A stretch of 64,000 bases of DNA from Nodosilinea sp. PGN35 (GCF_029109325.1 NZ_JAQKQJ010000010.1:1302001-1366000); one strand, 5' to 3'; shown: positions 44,809 through 53,617, numbered from the stretch's first letter. The notes: generated from the sequence alone by a model not told the origin. Translations and numbers: made by a program.

Positions 44809-47394
44809 ATGGCTGAGTACATTCCCCCTCGCTACAGCGACCCCAACTATCTGGGCTACGACGATTTTGAAAAGCAGCTGCTCAAACGGGGCATCATTGA
44901 GAGCTACTACGAGAAAGCCTACACAGAAGCCGCTGGCGAAGCGTATATCAAAGCAGCCAATCAGCAGGCATTCAAATATTCTGAGGCCCGTAGAGCCGTT
45001 GCTGAGGCACTGGGCAGTCAGCACACTATTCCCGCCGCCGATGTTGTTGTCCCCCAGGCGGCCCCCGGCGTTGTTTCCAGCACTGGGGCCAAGGCGATCG
45101 CCAGCGCGGCCCGCTCAACTGGTGCACAGTCGGCCCGCGTGCTCAAAACAGCGGCTGAACAAACGGCCATGGAACTGGCCACCAATCCTAAGACTGTCGC
45201 GGCGGCCCTGCCAATGGTTGGGGCTGTGGCTGCTGGTGTCTTTGAGGCGGCGGGGAGTCGGGCAGCGGGGCGATCGTGGGGGGATTCTGTCTCTCGGGGC
45301 ATAGGTGGTGCAGTTGGCGGCACGTTTGGGGCAAATGCGGGAGCCGCCGCCGCCGCCGCTGGGGGGTTCAACCCCGTGCCTTCTGCGGCAGCGGTTGTTG
45401 GTGGGGCACTCGTCGGGGAGCGGGCGGGTGCTGCTGCTGGCTCGGTGGTGTGGAGCGGCATTACTGGCCGAGTTCCAGGCACTATTCCCTGGGCTTTTAG
45501 AAAAGTGCTGGATCGCCTCCCCAACCCCTTTGGCCGTGAAGATAGAGGCGATGATTTACCAGCTGAAAACCCTACATTCAAACAGCAGGGAGAGGATGTT
45601 TTATCAGCCCCCCCCTTCACGGGCGGGCAAAGCTCTGGGGTCGGCTATTACGTCACCTATCAATGGAACAGCGTAGGGGTGGGTGGACAAACCCTAGAGC
45701 CCCCCATCATCCAGACAGCAATTGCTGGCGGCAGCGGTTTTCCTGGGCCGATCAGAGGGGTCGAAATTAGAGGCGTGCAAGGTGCTCTCAGTTTCATACT
45801 TCGCTATGGTCAGGGGCAAGAGGCCGAGCTTAGAAATAGTTCAGCAAGCCAAGGTGATTACAGAAACGCCAAAATCGTTTCTGTGTCGAGGGCTGACGGC
45901 CTCCCCGACACAGGCGGCAATCCCTCAGGCGAAACTGCGCCTCGACCTGAAACCGCGCCTCGACCCAGATCGCCTATCTATACTCCCCAACCCGCCCGGC
46001 CCAGCAATACTCCACCGGCATCAAACCCAGCCACACCCAACCCCCCAGCGTCGCCCGGCGATCTAGAGGAAACGCCGCGCCCATTTGCTCCTACTCGCAC
46101 TCCGGGAGGCAGTCCGGCCCCCTCTCCTGTGGAGCCAGCCGAGCCCAAACCTGTTTCGCCCCTGGGCAGCTCCAGCACAGTTCCTAATCCATCTAGCAGC
46201 ACCAATCCGGCTCGCAGTGATAGTGCTAGTAGTGCCCCGGCTACTCCGGCCCGCGATACCGATAAAGACACCGGCACAATCAAAATTGGCAACCCAGAAA
46301 ACAGCGGGCAAATCTTCAAAATTCCTGGCTACCCCGACCTAAACCCAGGTGAAACACTTGAGCTAGAAGATACCGAAAGCAATCGGGCGATCGTTCGCGC
46401 CATCTACGCCGCCTTGGCCGGAACAATTGTTGGGGGCGGCATTATTGCGGCGAGGAAAGTTGCTGAGGTCAATAAAACCTCGACTACTCCAATACAACCA
46501 CCCAAAGCACCGCCGCCCCAGAATCCGCCCGACACTGGCTGTCGGTGTAATAATCCGGTTCTCTCTAAACTGGATGAATTTGAGAAAAAGTTAGGCTTAA
46601 ACAATATTGTTAGCGGTGCTGGCGATGCTTCTGTAATGGCCTACCTGCAAAAGATGCAGGCGTTTGCCGAAAAAGCCTGGCGGGCAACTCAAATGCAAAA
46701 AGTGTTGGACGTGCTGACATTTATCGGCGTCATGCACAACGTTTCAATGCTGAGTCGTGATGTGGGCGAGACTTTTATGGAGTTGGTAGGTCAGGGTATT
46801 CAAGCTGCTGGCATTCGAGATGAAGAAGGCGATGTAATTGACGTGCCCGAGGTAATTGGAGATGCTACCGAGAGCTTTTTAAGACGAGTTTTGGGCAGCG
46901 ATCGCTACGACGGTATCAACGAAGCGTGGAACAAGGCCAATCGAATTGTTAGCAGCGCTAGCGCAATAATTTGGACTGTTCGCAGCATCAGCGACGCATC
47001 TCTAGACCTGATGGAATGGATCGGCGAGAACACGGGCCGCATCGGCAATGCTCTAAAACGATGGGGAGTAGTGGGAGAGCGAGACTACCCCTGGATGAGC
47101 GAATCGGCCAAGGCTCAGCACCGCCTGAGGAACCGTTTTTCTCGACTTACAGACACTTTAGACAATGTAGAAGACCGGATCTCTAACCTAACTGTAGCCA
47201 CCTCCGCAGCAATTGAAATTCAAGAGGAATTTAATGAGTTAGGAGAAAACTGGGGTCGGTTCAAAGAATCTGTCGAAGAAGGTGTGCCCGACCCCTGGTT
47301 AGACAACCTCCCCCTAAAAGCGGCTTATGACGAAGCCAAAGAGGCTTCTAGCGATATTCCCGATGTTCCGCCCTCTGCTTCTCAAAAAGGTTAA
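44809..47394 (+). CDS. Large Gly/Ala- and Pro-rich protein with a membrane helix
   Basis: 861 residues. The N-terminal ~70 are helical and charged. Residues about 120-240 are a Gly/Ala-rich, glycine-zipper-like hydrophobic region (VGGTFGANAGAAAAAAGGFN). A small beta-rich part follows. Residues about 365-485 are a Pro/Ser/Thr linker. A membrane helix lies near 530-550 (IYAALAGTIVGGGIIAARK). A long alpha-helical C-terminus follows, containing LTDTLDNVEDRISNLT. No known family was recognised. The layout would fit a membrane-spanning or DNA-delivery protein of a phage-like particle; this is inference. Confidence 0.75.
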   Translation: MAEYIPPRYSDPNYLGYDDFEKQLLKRGIIESYYEKAYTEAAGEAYIKAANQQAFKYSEARRAVAEALGSQHTIPAADVVVPQAAPGVVSSTGAKAIASAARSTGAQSARVLKTAAEQTAMELATNPKTVAAALPMVGAVAAGVFEAAGSRAAGRSWGDSVSRGIGGAVGGTFGANAGAAAAAAGGFNPVPSAAAVVGGALVGERAGAAAGSVVWSGITGRVPGTIPWAFRKVLDRLPNPFGREDRGDDLPAENPTFKQQGEDVLSAPPFTGGQSSGVGYYVTYQWNSVGVGGQTLEPPIIQTAIAGGSGFPGPIRGVEIRGVQGALSFILRYGQGQEAELRNSSASQGDYRNAKIVSVSRADGLPDTGGNPSGETAPRPETAPRPRSPIYTPQPARPSNTPPASNPATPNPPASPGDLEETPRPFAPTRTPGGSPAPSPVEPAEPKPVSPLGSSSTVPNPSSSTNPARSDSASSAPATPARDTDKDTGTIKIGNPENSGQIFKIPGYPDLNPGETLELEDTESNRAIVRAIYAALAGTIVGGGIIAARKVAEVNKTSTTPIQPPKAPPPQNPPDTGCRCNNPVLSKLDEFEKKLGLNNIVSGAGDASVMAYLQKMQAFAEKAWRATQMQKVLDVLTFIGVMHNVSMLSRDVGETFMELVGQGIQAAGIRDEEGDVIDVPEVIGDATESFLRRVLGSDRYDGINEAWNKANRIVSSASAIIWTVRSISDASLDLMEWIGENTGRIGNALKRWGVVGERDYPWMSESAKAQHRLRNRFSRLTDTLDNVEDRISNLTVATSAAIEIQEEFNELGENWGRFKESVEEGVPDPWLDNLPLKAAYDEAKEASSDIPDVPPSASQKG

Positions 47395-47397
47395 ATC

Positions 47398-48249
47398 ATG
47401 CCCAACCCCGACTACCCCAGCGTTCCTCAGTCTATGCCGGAAGAGGATTTACAAACGGTCATTCGCCGCTGGCAAAATCGTGAACTACGCGAATATTTCT
47501 CAGATTTTGGCGTTGATAACAATTGGGATCCTGACCTGACCACGCCCCGAGGAAAGCTAGCTAACGTGCTGCGCCACGCTGACGAAGACACCTACATGAT
47601 CACAATGCTGAAATGCTGGTTTTTTGAGCACATCAAAAGTCAAACTTACCGCGTGCCCTACTACGGCATTCCGGTCAGCAGCTTTCAGGAGAGCCGCAAA
47701 TTTCAGCCTCAAATCAAGCTTTACTTCCAAGAGGATCTGGAAGACGTCGAACCAGGGTACCCACCAGTGGCAGGCGAAATTGGCTTTCGGCTGATGAACT
47801 ACACCACCACCAGCCTGACGCCGAGCGCTGCCGAGATTCTAGCCAACCGGGTGCGGATCGCCTTTGGTGACGGCGGGCGGGGCTACCTGTGGCGCAAAGG
47901 CAAAGACATGGCTACCTACACCGACTGGGGCAAAGGCTATCAGTTGCAGCTACTCATCCGATCGAAAGCGGAAGCACGCGAGGTCATCAATAAAGTCCTC
48001 GACATCCAAAACGATGCTCCTGACTGGAAGAAGATGAATTACAGCGAGAATGAAGAACCAATGGAGGCTTACCCCACTATTCCTGACCGCGAGATGATTT
48101 ACGGCGAGCTTCGCCGCGAGGCCCGCCGTCGCCCTGTGGCTAGCTGCCGGTTCCAATACGCCCTGCTGCACCTGCACGGCGTGGCTGCTCCCATCGTGCT
48201 TTACGACCGCTCCTACACCTACAGCACGGCTCTGGTGACGGCAAACTAG
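47398..48249 (+). CDS. Unknown protein, likely structural
   Basis: A 283-residue soluble protein (MPNPDYPSVPQSMPEED, then IGFRLMNYTTTSLTPSAAE and YGELRREARRRPVASCRF) beginning 3 bp behind the previous gene. No membrane helix or catalytic motif is seen. I do not recognise it. Being in the structural-looking run, it may be part of a particle or surface assembly. Confidence 0.72.
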   Translation: MPNPDYPSVPQSMPEEDLQTVIRRWQNRELREYFSDFGVDNNWDPDLTTPRGKLANVLRHADEDTYMITMLKCWFFEHIKSQTYRVPYYGIPVSSFQESRKFQPQIKLYFQEDLEDVEPGYPPVAGEIGFRLMNYTTTSLTPSAAEILANRVRIAFGDGGRGYLWRKGKDMATYTDWGKGYQLQLLIRSKAEAREVINKVLDIQNDAPDWKKMNYSENEEPMEAYPTIPDREMIYGELRREARRRPVASCRFQYALLHLHGVAAPIVLYDRSYTYSTALVTAN

Positions 48250-48262
48250 GCTCGTAATTGTA

Positions 48263-48281
48263 GGAAAGGTTAAACCTTTCC
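48263..48281 (+). terminator. Short hairpin ahead of the 174-residue gene
   Basis: GGAAAGGT and ACCTTTCC form an 8-bp perfect stem with a TAA loop, in the 94-bp gap between two plus-strand genes. Without a T-run it may be an mRNA processing or stabilising hairpin, not a terminator. Confidence 0.4.
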
Positions 48282-48343
48282 GGGAATTGAAACTGATCAA
48301 TTTTGATGGCTAAAACTGGTGCAGACGTTTTATAGGGGGCCGT

Positions 48344-48868
48344 ATGGGCAGCCGACCAAGGAATTTTTGGGTATTGCGCGGTGCGCGCGGTGTTGAGGCC
48401 CGCGATCGCCTGATCGACTATTACAAGGGGACATTGACTCGAGAGAGCAAAATTGGCCAAGGCGACCCCCGTCCCGACTTTGTAAATCTCTACTTGGATC
48501 CGTTTTCTCTGCCGCTGGCCACCGATCACACCATGCGCGACACGGCCTTGGCCCCGGCCTGGAATACCCTGCGGGCGATCGCCCCTACTCAGCAGCACGT
48601 AACCGCCACCCTGGGGACTGACACTCCTGTGCGCGTTAAGTCCTACAAGGCTCCGCGCATCACCCGCATCCAGCTGGATCGTACGGGCACCCTGAAGCGC
48701 TCAGAGATCACCAACCTGCAATACCTGAAGTATGACCATACTTCGATGTCCATCCCTTTCGGCAAAAACCTGACCAACGACACCGTTGCGGGTGTGGCCG
48801 CTGAGCTGATCGCTGCCTACACCACGGCCCCCGGCTTCTCCGCTCGACTGATTCCTGAGCGGGCCTAA
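48344..48868 (+). CDS. Unknown protein, candidate major structural protein
   Basis: 174 residues (MGSRPRNFWVLRGARGVEAR, later IPFGKNLTNDTVAGVAAEL). It has no membrane helix and mixed beta/alpha composition. It is the only gene of the run with a separate leader and hairpin, which could set it at a different expression level, as for a capsid or coat gene. That is an idea, not a homology call. It ends 9 bp before the next start. Confidence 0.7.
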   Translation: MGSRPRNFWVLRGARGVEARDRLIDYYKGTLTRESKIGQGDPRPDFVNLYLDPFSLPLATDHTMRDTALAPAWNTLRAIAPTQQHVTATLGTDTPVRVKSYKAPRITRIQLDRTGTLKRSEITNLQYLKYDHTSMSIPFGKNLTNDTVAGVAAELIAAYTTAPGFSARLIPERA

Positions 48869-48877
48869 GGGAGTAGC

Positions 48878-49180
48878 ATGGCTGACTTTTTAGAGCCACT
48901 GCTGCCCATCGTTAACTCTGACCCGGACATGAGCCGGGCGGAGTTGACCCAGGCCTGCGAGGATGCCTTGCTGCGGGCCAAGGTGTTAGAGGACTACCTC
49001 CGAGGCGATCGCCCCGAGGATGACTTCAACGACCTGCTGAGAGAGGAGCGCTGGGACGTAGACGCCTACTGGCGAAATGCAGAATGCGCCGTAGACAGCT
49101 TTATTCAAGCCGGAATTGTGCCGGAAGCGTTGGAGTTTTTAGACAGTGGGCTGGTCATCCCTCGGTACGGTAACGCCTAG
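48878..49180 (+). CDS. Small acidic protein of unknown function
   Basis: 100 residues, acidic (MADFLEPLLPIVNSDPDMSRAE, DRPEDDFNDLLREERWD). No family recognised. Size and position, between a candidate structural gene and a tail-fibre-like gene, are like head-tail connector proteins, but sequence support is absent. Its end overlaps the next frame by about 35 bp. Confidence 0.65.
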   Translation: MADFLEPLLPIVNSDPDMSRAELTQACEDALLRAKVLEDYLRGDRPEDDFNDLLREERWDVDAYWRNAECAVDSFIQAGIVPEALEFLDSGLVIPRYGNA

Positions 49181-49532
49181 CTTCGACTGGCGATTTTACC
49201 CTCAGCCCTGCATTGGGACGGCAGCTATCCGCATCACCCAAACCTACACTCCTGGTGAAGTGACATGGCGTAACCGCCTATATTTGGCCGAGTTCTACGG
49301 CACCCCAGACGGAGAAACCCGCTTTTTACGAACCATCCGCGCCGGTACCACTCCTGAAGTGCACGAGCTGCGAGTGCCGGAGGCGTTGGAAGCGGCAGGC
49401 TATATCCTCAGGCATTTTGCCATTCGCCACAATTGGAACGGAGTCTCAGAGGTGGCTAACTGGCGAGTTACCCTGTCTGAATTTCTGGGTGAGACGGATG
49501 CAGATGTGACCTTTGACGGTGGGGAGTATTGA
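49146..49532 (+). CDS. Unknown protein of the element operon
   Basis: 128 residues read from a GTG at 49146; the true start could lie further in, but no ATG occurs early in frame. Beta-rich (PCIGTAAIRITQTYTPGEV, then YLAEFYGTPDGETRFLRTI). No known family. The stop codon shares a base with the ATG of the next gene (TGATG), so coupling is likely. Confidence 0.65.
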   Translation: MGWSSLGTVTPSFDWRFYPQPCIGTAAIRITQTYTPGEVTWRNRLYLAEFYGTPDGETRFLRTIRAGTTPEVHELRVPEALEAAGYILRHFAIRHNWNGVSEVANWRVTLSEFLGETDADVTFDGGEY

Positions 49533-50311
49533 TGAGCCGATACAGGATTCGCAGAACTCCCAACAGCGGGCCGCCCGAGGGCCTTTTATTTGGCGAGCTG
49601 GCTTACAGCGACGGCGACCAGCAGCTCTATGTCGGCAGGCCCTCACCGGCTCCCCCGGCCACCTTTGGCGGCAACCCCACCGACTACGGCCCGGCGATCG
49701 CCACCCTCACCACCAGCGACGCGGCCCAGGCCGCCGCCCTCGCCACCCTCCAGGCGCAGACCGTGACCTACGGCTTTACCTACGACCAACAGGATGAGCC
49801 CTCATCCCCAGCGGTTGGGAGCACATGGCGTGAGCGTTCCTCCGGCGGGCTGATTGTGGCTGAATGGGAATGGAGCGGGAGTCTGTGGCTGAGCATCAGA
49901 ACATTTAGTAGGCCATTTACGGTGCTGGCAAGCGGCAATACGTTTACGGCTGTTGCTGTCACGGCTGAACTGCTAGATCCGGCAGGGGCATATCTGTACA
50001 TGGGCTTTAGAGGCACCGCCTGGGCAAACGCGCTCACTAACAGTAGTAATTACTGGCAGCTGAGAGCACAGGCAAACCGTCGCAGCCCAAGCTCTGACTC
50101 AGTTACGGACGGCAATGCCTATGTAACGCTGGCCAACGCCACTCCCGCTACGGTGAATGTCGAGGGGCAGTCTGTTGTAAATCTGCAAGCCAGTGAGGTG
50201 TTCCAGTACCCCAGTGGACTTGTTGGGTTCAGACTGTGGGCTCAGATGGTGGGAGCACCAGGATCACTGCGACTGATTCTCTCAATTCTGTACAGGAGGG
50301 TTCGCGGATGA
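49532..50311 (+). CDS. Tail-fibre-like protein
   Basis: About 259 residues. The first ~45 residues (RTPNSGPPEGLLFGELAYSD, then DQQLYVGRP) carry the GELAY...LYVG pattern seen at the N-termini of many phage tail fibre and receptor-binding proteins. The rest is beta-rich with Asn/Ser/Thr (TAVAVTAELLDPAGAYLYMG). It may bind a host surface. The assignment rests on one motif and position, so it is moderate. The start is the ATG at 49532. Confidence 0.65.
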   Translation: MSRYRIRRTPNSGPPEGLLFGELAYSDGDQQLYVGRPSPAPPATFGGNPTDYGPAIATLTTSDAAQAAALATLQAQTVTYGFTYDQQDEPSSPAVGSTWRERSSGGLIVAEWEWSGSLWLSIRTFSRPFTVLASGNTFTAVAVTAELLDPAGAYLYMGFRGTAWANALTNSSNYWQLRAQANRRSPSSDSVTDGNAYVTLANATPATVNVEGQSVVNLQASEVFQYPSGLVGFRLWAQMVGAPGSLRLILSILYRRVRG

Positions 50312-50706
50312 TTACCATCACCACCGCTGACGCCATCATCCACACCCTGGAGTCCCCCGAGGCGATCGCCGACATCCCCAGTCCCAACACCCGCGCCGCC
50401 CTCCAAGCCGCCTACGATGCCGGGCACTGGGAGCTCTACGAGCCACCCCAGGCCGAGCCCGAGCCACTGCCCCCCGACTGGCCCGCCTTCCGCCTGGCAC
50501 TGCTGCAATCGGCCAGCTTCCGCCTCTGGAGCGAGGCTTTACCGGCGACCTGGAGGGAAGATCTAAAGCTGGCCGCGATCGCCGCCAACGCCGAGGCCCT
50601 CCAGAGCATCTATACCCACTGCACAACGCTCCATTCCCCCGGCCACACCGCCGCCACCGAGTGGCAGCAGGTCGCCGACCACCACCGCATCCCCATCACC
50701 TTCTAA
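50308..50706 (+). CDS. Unknown protein behind the tail-fibre-like gene
   Basis: 132 residues (MITITTADAIIHTLESPEA, then PEPLPPDWPAFRLALLQSASFRLW). The start overlaps the previous stop as ATGA. A PPDWPAFRLALL pattern followed by helices is like small proteins behind phage tail-fibre genes (fibre assembly or chaperone type), which fits the position. The role is inference. Confidence 0.7.
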   Translation: MITITTADAIIHTLESPEAIADIPSPNTRAALQAAYDAGHWELYEPPQAEPEPLPPDWPAFRLALLQSASFRLWSEALPATWREDLKLAAIAANAEALQSIYTHCTTLHSPGHTAATEWQQVADHHRIPITF

Positions 50707-50708
50707 CC

Positions 50709-50873
50709 ATGCCTGAACTACTCATCCCCATCGCCGCCATCGCCCTGGTGACCATTCTCGCCGCTGGTGGCCTGGCGGTCGCAGGCGATCGCTCCAAGTT
50801 TCCGGGCCGCCGCCAGGGCGGTGGCAGCCAGAGCAGCGCCGCCGACATCGAGCAGGTAGACGATGCCGATTGA
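50709..50873 (+). CDS. Small single-span membrane protein
   Basis: 54 residues: a membrane helix (LIPIAAIALVTILAAGGLAVA) followed by a polar, basic-then-acidic tail. It lies between the fibre-linked gene and a second membrane protein, with which it overlaps by 11 bp. A holin-like role is possible. Confidence 0.6.
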   Translation: MPELLIPIAAIALVTILAAGGLAVAGDRSKFPGRRQGGGSQSSAADIEQVDDAD

Positions 50874-51168
50874 AGTCTGGCTGCCGCTATTTCTAACGGT
50901 GGTGTCAGCGGCGGTCTACTCGGCCCGCTCGGTGGCCACCCAGGGCGCGCGCGCCGTCGAGCTGCTCACCCAACTCAAAGAAAAGGTTTCGATCTGCCAG
51001 GTGGGCATTGAGGCGCTGCGGATGGTCGATACCGACACCAGCAACCGCATGGGTGACCTGGAGCAGAAGGTAGAAGACCTGGAGCGCTATTTGGAGCTGG
51101 CCAGCGCTGGCCAGTACCCCCACCCCTACACCCCTCGGGGGAAGGGGAAACGCCCCCCTAAGCCCTAG
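50863..51168 (+). CDS. Membrane protein with coiled coil, holin/spanin-like
   Basis: 101 residues: an N-terminal membrane helix (VWLPLFLTVVSAAVYSA), then a predicted coiled coil (NRMGDLEQKVEDLERYLELA) and a basic proline end (KGKRPPKP). One helix plus a coiled coil resembles small phage lysis or membrane-anchor proteins. It ends the plus-strand operon and converges, with a 4-bp overlap, on a minus-strand gene. Confidence 0.65.
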   Translation: MPIEVWLPLFLTVVSAAVYSARSVATQGARAVELLTQLKEKVSICQVGIEALRMVDTDTSNRMGDLEQKVEDLERYLELASAGQYPHPYTPRGKGKRPPKP

Positions 51169-52244
51169 CGCCGCCGGGGCTTCCGCCAGCCGTCGATCAT
51201 CGCCAGCACCTCAGCGTGCGATCGCCCCTCGACGTGCACCGCCTGGTGAACCCGGTAGGCACGGTTGGCCACCACCAACCGGGTGAGGGCACCGCCGGGA
51301 ATGTGACGCACGCCTTCCAACTTCCACCCCCGGCCCCAGCGGTATCGGTAGTAGGTTTTGCCCTTGCTGGCGTAGGGGCCGCACTCTGACCAGAAATCGC
51401 TAGAACGTCGAGAATTGGCTATGTCGGAAATAATTCCGTCGAGCGCCACCGGATTCCGACAAAAGACCTGATCCTCTATGTCGGAAAGGTCGGCAAAATC
51501 GCTGAAACCCTCTGAAATCGCTATGTCGGAAACACTATCGGAATTTCCGACAGCAGAGGGCGCGATCGCACTACTCCCTATGTCGGAATCGCTGAAACCC
51601 TCTGAAATCAGTATGTCGGACGGATTCTCGCGGGGGCCTTCGAGCGCCGCCGCGATAGGTGGCCATGGGTAGACGTTCGCCACCGTGCCCCCCGGCTCCA
51701 TCAGCCAGAGGTGATCGTCGGTAGTACCTCGGTGGTACACCACCATGGCGCGGCCCTGGTAAGCGATCGTCTCCCCGGCGGCGGGCTTGGGGGGCACCGC
51801 CTGGGCCTGGGCCAAAAACCAGTCGTTGATCACCAGGGTATCGACCACCTCTTTGAGTTCGCCGTCCACAACTATGGACGTGCGGGTGCTGGCCAGGTCG
51901 GTGGACACCACCGTGAAGCGGTGCCAGCCGATGATGCCGTAGTAGGTCATGGGCAGCCACACCACGGCCCCCACCTCCAGGGCCGGGCCGTCGCCATCGA
52001 TGGCCGAAAATGCAGTCAGAATGGGCAAATCATCGTGTGACAGTTGGCCGCTGCTCGCGTGCCGCGCCTGGTGCGCCAGCTGCCCAGCGCCGGACGCTGC
52101 AACCATTGGCAAATCGTCATTCTTTGCTGTCGGAGACGAATCGGCCCCCTTGTGACAGTTGCCGCCACAGTCGGCGGTGCAGTACCACCCGGCGGGGTCA
52201 TCGAGGGAGGGCACCGCGTGGGGGCAATCAGGTGCGATCGTCAT
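51165..52244 (-). CDS. Unknown protein with internal SDI-rich repeats
   Basis: 359 residues. The N-terminus has five cysteines/histidines in a short space (CPHAVPSL, WYCTADCGGNCHKG), possibly a metal site. A globular middle follows (LPMTYYGIIGWHRFTVVST). Residues about 205-275 repeat ISEGFSD and SDI motifs. The C-terminus is basic (GKTYYRYRWGRGWKLEGVRHIPGG) and could bind nucleic acid. It overlaps the next upstream gene by 17 bp, and all three minus-strand genes here form one operon. No family recognised. Confidence 0.65.
   Translation of the reverse strand: MTIAPDCPHAVPSLDDPAGWYCTADCGGNCHKGADSSPTAKNDDLPMVAASGAGQLAHQARHASSGQLSHDDLPILTAFSAIDGDGPALEVGAVVWLPMTYYGIIGWHRFTVVSTDLASTRTSIVVDGELKEVVDTLVINDWFLAQAQAVPPKPAAGETIAYQGRAMVVYHRGTTDDHLWLMEPGGTVANVYPWPPIAAALEGPRENPSDILISEGFSDSDIGSSAIAPSAVGNSDSVSDIAISEGFSDFADLSDIEDQVFCRNPVALDGIISDIANSRRSSDFWSECGPYASKGKTYYRYRWGRGWKLEGVRHIPGGALTRLVVANRAYRVHQAVHVEGRSHAEVLAMIDGWRKPRRR
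51420..51621. repeat. TATGTCGGAA direct repeats inside the SDI-rich gene
   Basis: TATGTCGGA occurs five times (51420, 51477, 51522, 51579, 51612). A 21-bp unit beginning TCGCTGAAACCCTC occurs twice exactly 90 bp apart (51499 and 51589). ATTCCGAC and TTTCCGAC add inverted copies. It encodes the repeated SDI/ISEGFSD part. Confidence 0.8.
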
Positions 52245-52467
52245 CTTTCAGCACCGCTTCGGTGAGTAGGACTAGAAACAGCTCTCGATAGCGCTGGGGG
52301 ATGTGCTGCATCTGCACCAGGGTATGCTGCACCATGAGCGCAATCACCTGGTGGCGCTGCTGCTCCTGGCTCATCCCCAGCTCGGTCATTTTGTCGATGA
52401 TCTCATCGACCAGGCGGTCGGCCTGGCCCTCGGTGAAGAGGTCGGTCTGGTGGTAGTGCTTAACCAT
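52228..52467 (-). CDS. Small helical protein of unknown function
   Basis: 79 residues from the ATG at 52467 (MVKHYHQTDLFTEGQADRL, ending VLKDDDRT). It is fully helical in character, and is flanked by 8-bp and 17-bp overlaps with its operon neighbours. No family recognised. An alternative longer frame to 52593 overlaps the HNH gene too deeply. Confidence 0.65.
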   Translation of the reverse strand: MVKHYHQTDLFTEGQADRLVDEIIDKMTELGMSQEQQRHQVIALMVQHTLVQMQHIPQRYRELFLVLLTEAVLKDDDRT

Positions 52468-52822
52468 GGTCGTCTTCCAGTAGGGGCAGCTGGCCAAAAT
52501 ACTCCCGCTTGCGCCGCCGGTTGCCCTGGCGGTGAGGCGTGTCGTGGCGCAGGTGGCAGGGCGAACAGAGCGCCGCCAGGTTGGTCGGGTCATCGTTGCC
52601 GGGCAGCTGATCGAGGTGAGCTACCGTCAGCGTGAACCGCCCCCGCTTGTGCAGCTCCAGGCCCCACCCCAAGGCAAAGACGCGATCGCCCAGCTCTGAC
52701 CAACTCTCCCCAGGCCGACGGCAGGGGCGATCGCACTGCTGGCACTGCCAACCGGCGGCATCTTTCAGCGCCCTGGCCCGCTGCGGCCAGTCGTCAGAGT
52801 AGCGATCTCGAATAATGGGCAT
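52460..52822 (-). CDS. HNH endonuclease
   Basis: 120 residues. A zinc site from two CxxC pairs (WQCQQCDRPC and LCSPCHLRHD) brackets the HNH core LTVAHLDQLPGNDDPTNLAA. Such small nucleases are frequent in phages, often near packaging genes, and in homing elements. It is the first gene of the three-gene minus-strand operon. No terminase is seen nearby. Confidence 0.88.
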   Translation of the reverse strand: MPIIRDRYSDDWPQRARALKDAAGWQCQQCDRPCRRPGESWSELGDRVFALGWGLELHKRGRFTLTVAHLDQLPGNDDPTNLAALCSPCHLRHDTPHRQGNRRRKREYFGQLPLLEDDHG

Positions 52823-52851
52823 GTTTAACGTACAGAGCGCAAGTTGATGAA

Positions 52852-53475
52852 ATGGACTGGTATTTAATAGCGGGTTACACGATCGTTGGTGTTTTCACCA
52901 CCTGGTGGCAGCTGCACGATAAGGCATACAGAGAGGGCAAAGTAGCTCATCCGTTTTTCAGCTGGGGCAGCAAACCAAAACCAAAACTGAAGGCCACACC
53001 AAGCCCCAAGCACGTTAGAGCGCCCGTCTTTAGAACAGAGCTACCGACTGGGGTAACTGTCATCGGTGGCAAGGCTGCTTACCGGAGCGATCGCCCGGCT
53101 GCGCCCCTGGCCCCAGATGCTGTGAGCTGGAAAACTTTGCCAACGCCCCCGGCGGAGCCATCGACAACAATAGAGTTCAAAGCATCGCCTGAACCTGAAG
53201 CCCCCTCACCGGCTGCGCCCCAGCCAAACCCCAATCAGCCGCCGCCACCGTCGATCATGCCGTTGCCGAAGGCCTACGCCAGGCCGAAGCCGTTAGAGCC
53301 GCCACGCAGGGCTCTGGAGGTGCCCACGGCCCTGCTGACGAAGCTCGATCGCTACACCTACGACCGGGAAACCTCGAACCGCCTGGTGATGAAGGTTGCC
53401 CACGACAACCCCGGCAAAGATGGCCGCTGGTGTGCCGAAAAGGCGCTGTGGGACATCGAGCGCGATCGCTACTGA
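52852..53475 (+). CDS. Membrane-anchored Pro-rich protein of unknown function
   Basis: 207 residues: an N-terminal membrane helix (WYLIAGYTIVGVFTTWW), a long Pro/Ala-rich linker, and a C-terminal module (LTKLDRYTYDRETSNRLVMK, then GRWCAEKALWDIERDRY). A similar ERLV...P.WAxEKAxxDLERDR ending is frequent in cyanobacterial mobile-element proteins. The function is unknown. It is transcribed away from the HNH operon. Confidence 0.65.
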   Translation: MDWYLIAGYTIVGVFTTWWQLHDKAYREGKVAHPFFSWGSKPKPKLKATPSPKHVRAPVFRTELPTGVTVIGGKAAYRSDRPAAPLAPDAVSWKTLPTPPAEPSTTIEFKASPEPEAPSPAAPQPNPNQPPPPSIMPLPKAYARPKPLEPPRRALEVPTALLTKLDRYTYDRETSNRLVMKVAHDNPGKDGRWCAEKALWDIERDRY

Positions 53476-53570
53476 GCAACCCTGCATACATGATTGCAGC
53501 GACATCCTTTTGTCCGCTGAGCCGTCATTCTCTAGAGACAAGTAAAACTTTTTGGGAGGTTTACCGTTCA

Positions 53571-53614
53571 AAAGAAAGCCCCAGGGGTGCGATCGCACCC
53601 CTGGGGCTTTCTTT
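53571..53614. terminator. Perfect 44-bp palindromic bidirectional terminator
   Basis: AAAGAAAGCCCCAGGGGTGC, then GATC, then its reverse complement. The palindrome is exact over 44 bp, centred on a HIP1-like GCGATCGC. It lies between two convergent genes and is A/T-ended on both sides. Confidence 0.88.
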
Positions 53615-53617
53615 TGC

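Noticed and set aside
52228..52593. Longer reading of the 79-residue minus-strand gene
   Set aside because: It would overlap the HNH gene by 134 bp; the ATG at 52467 gives the usual short overlap.
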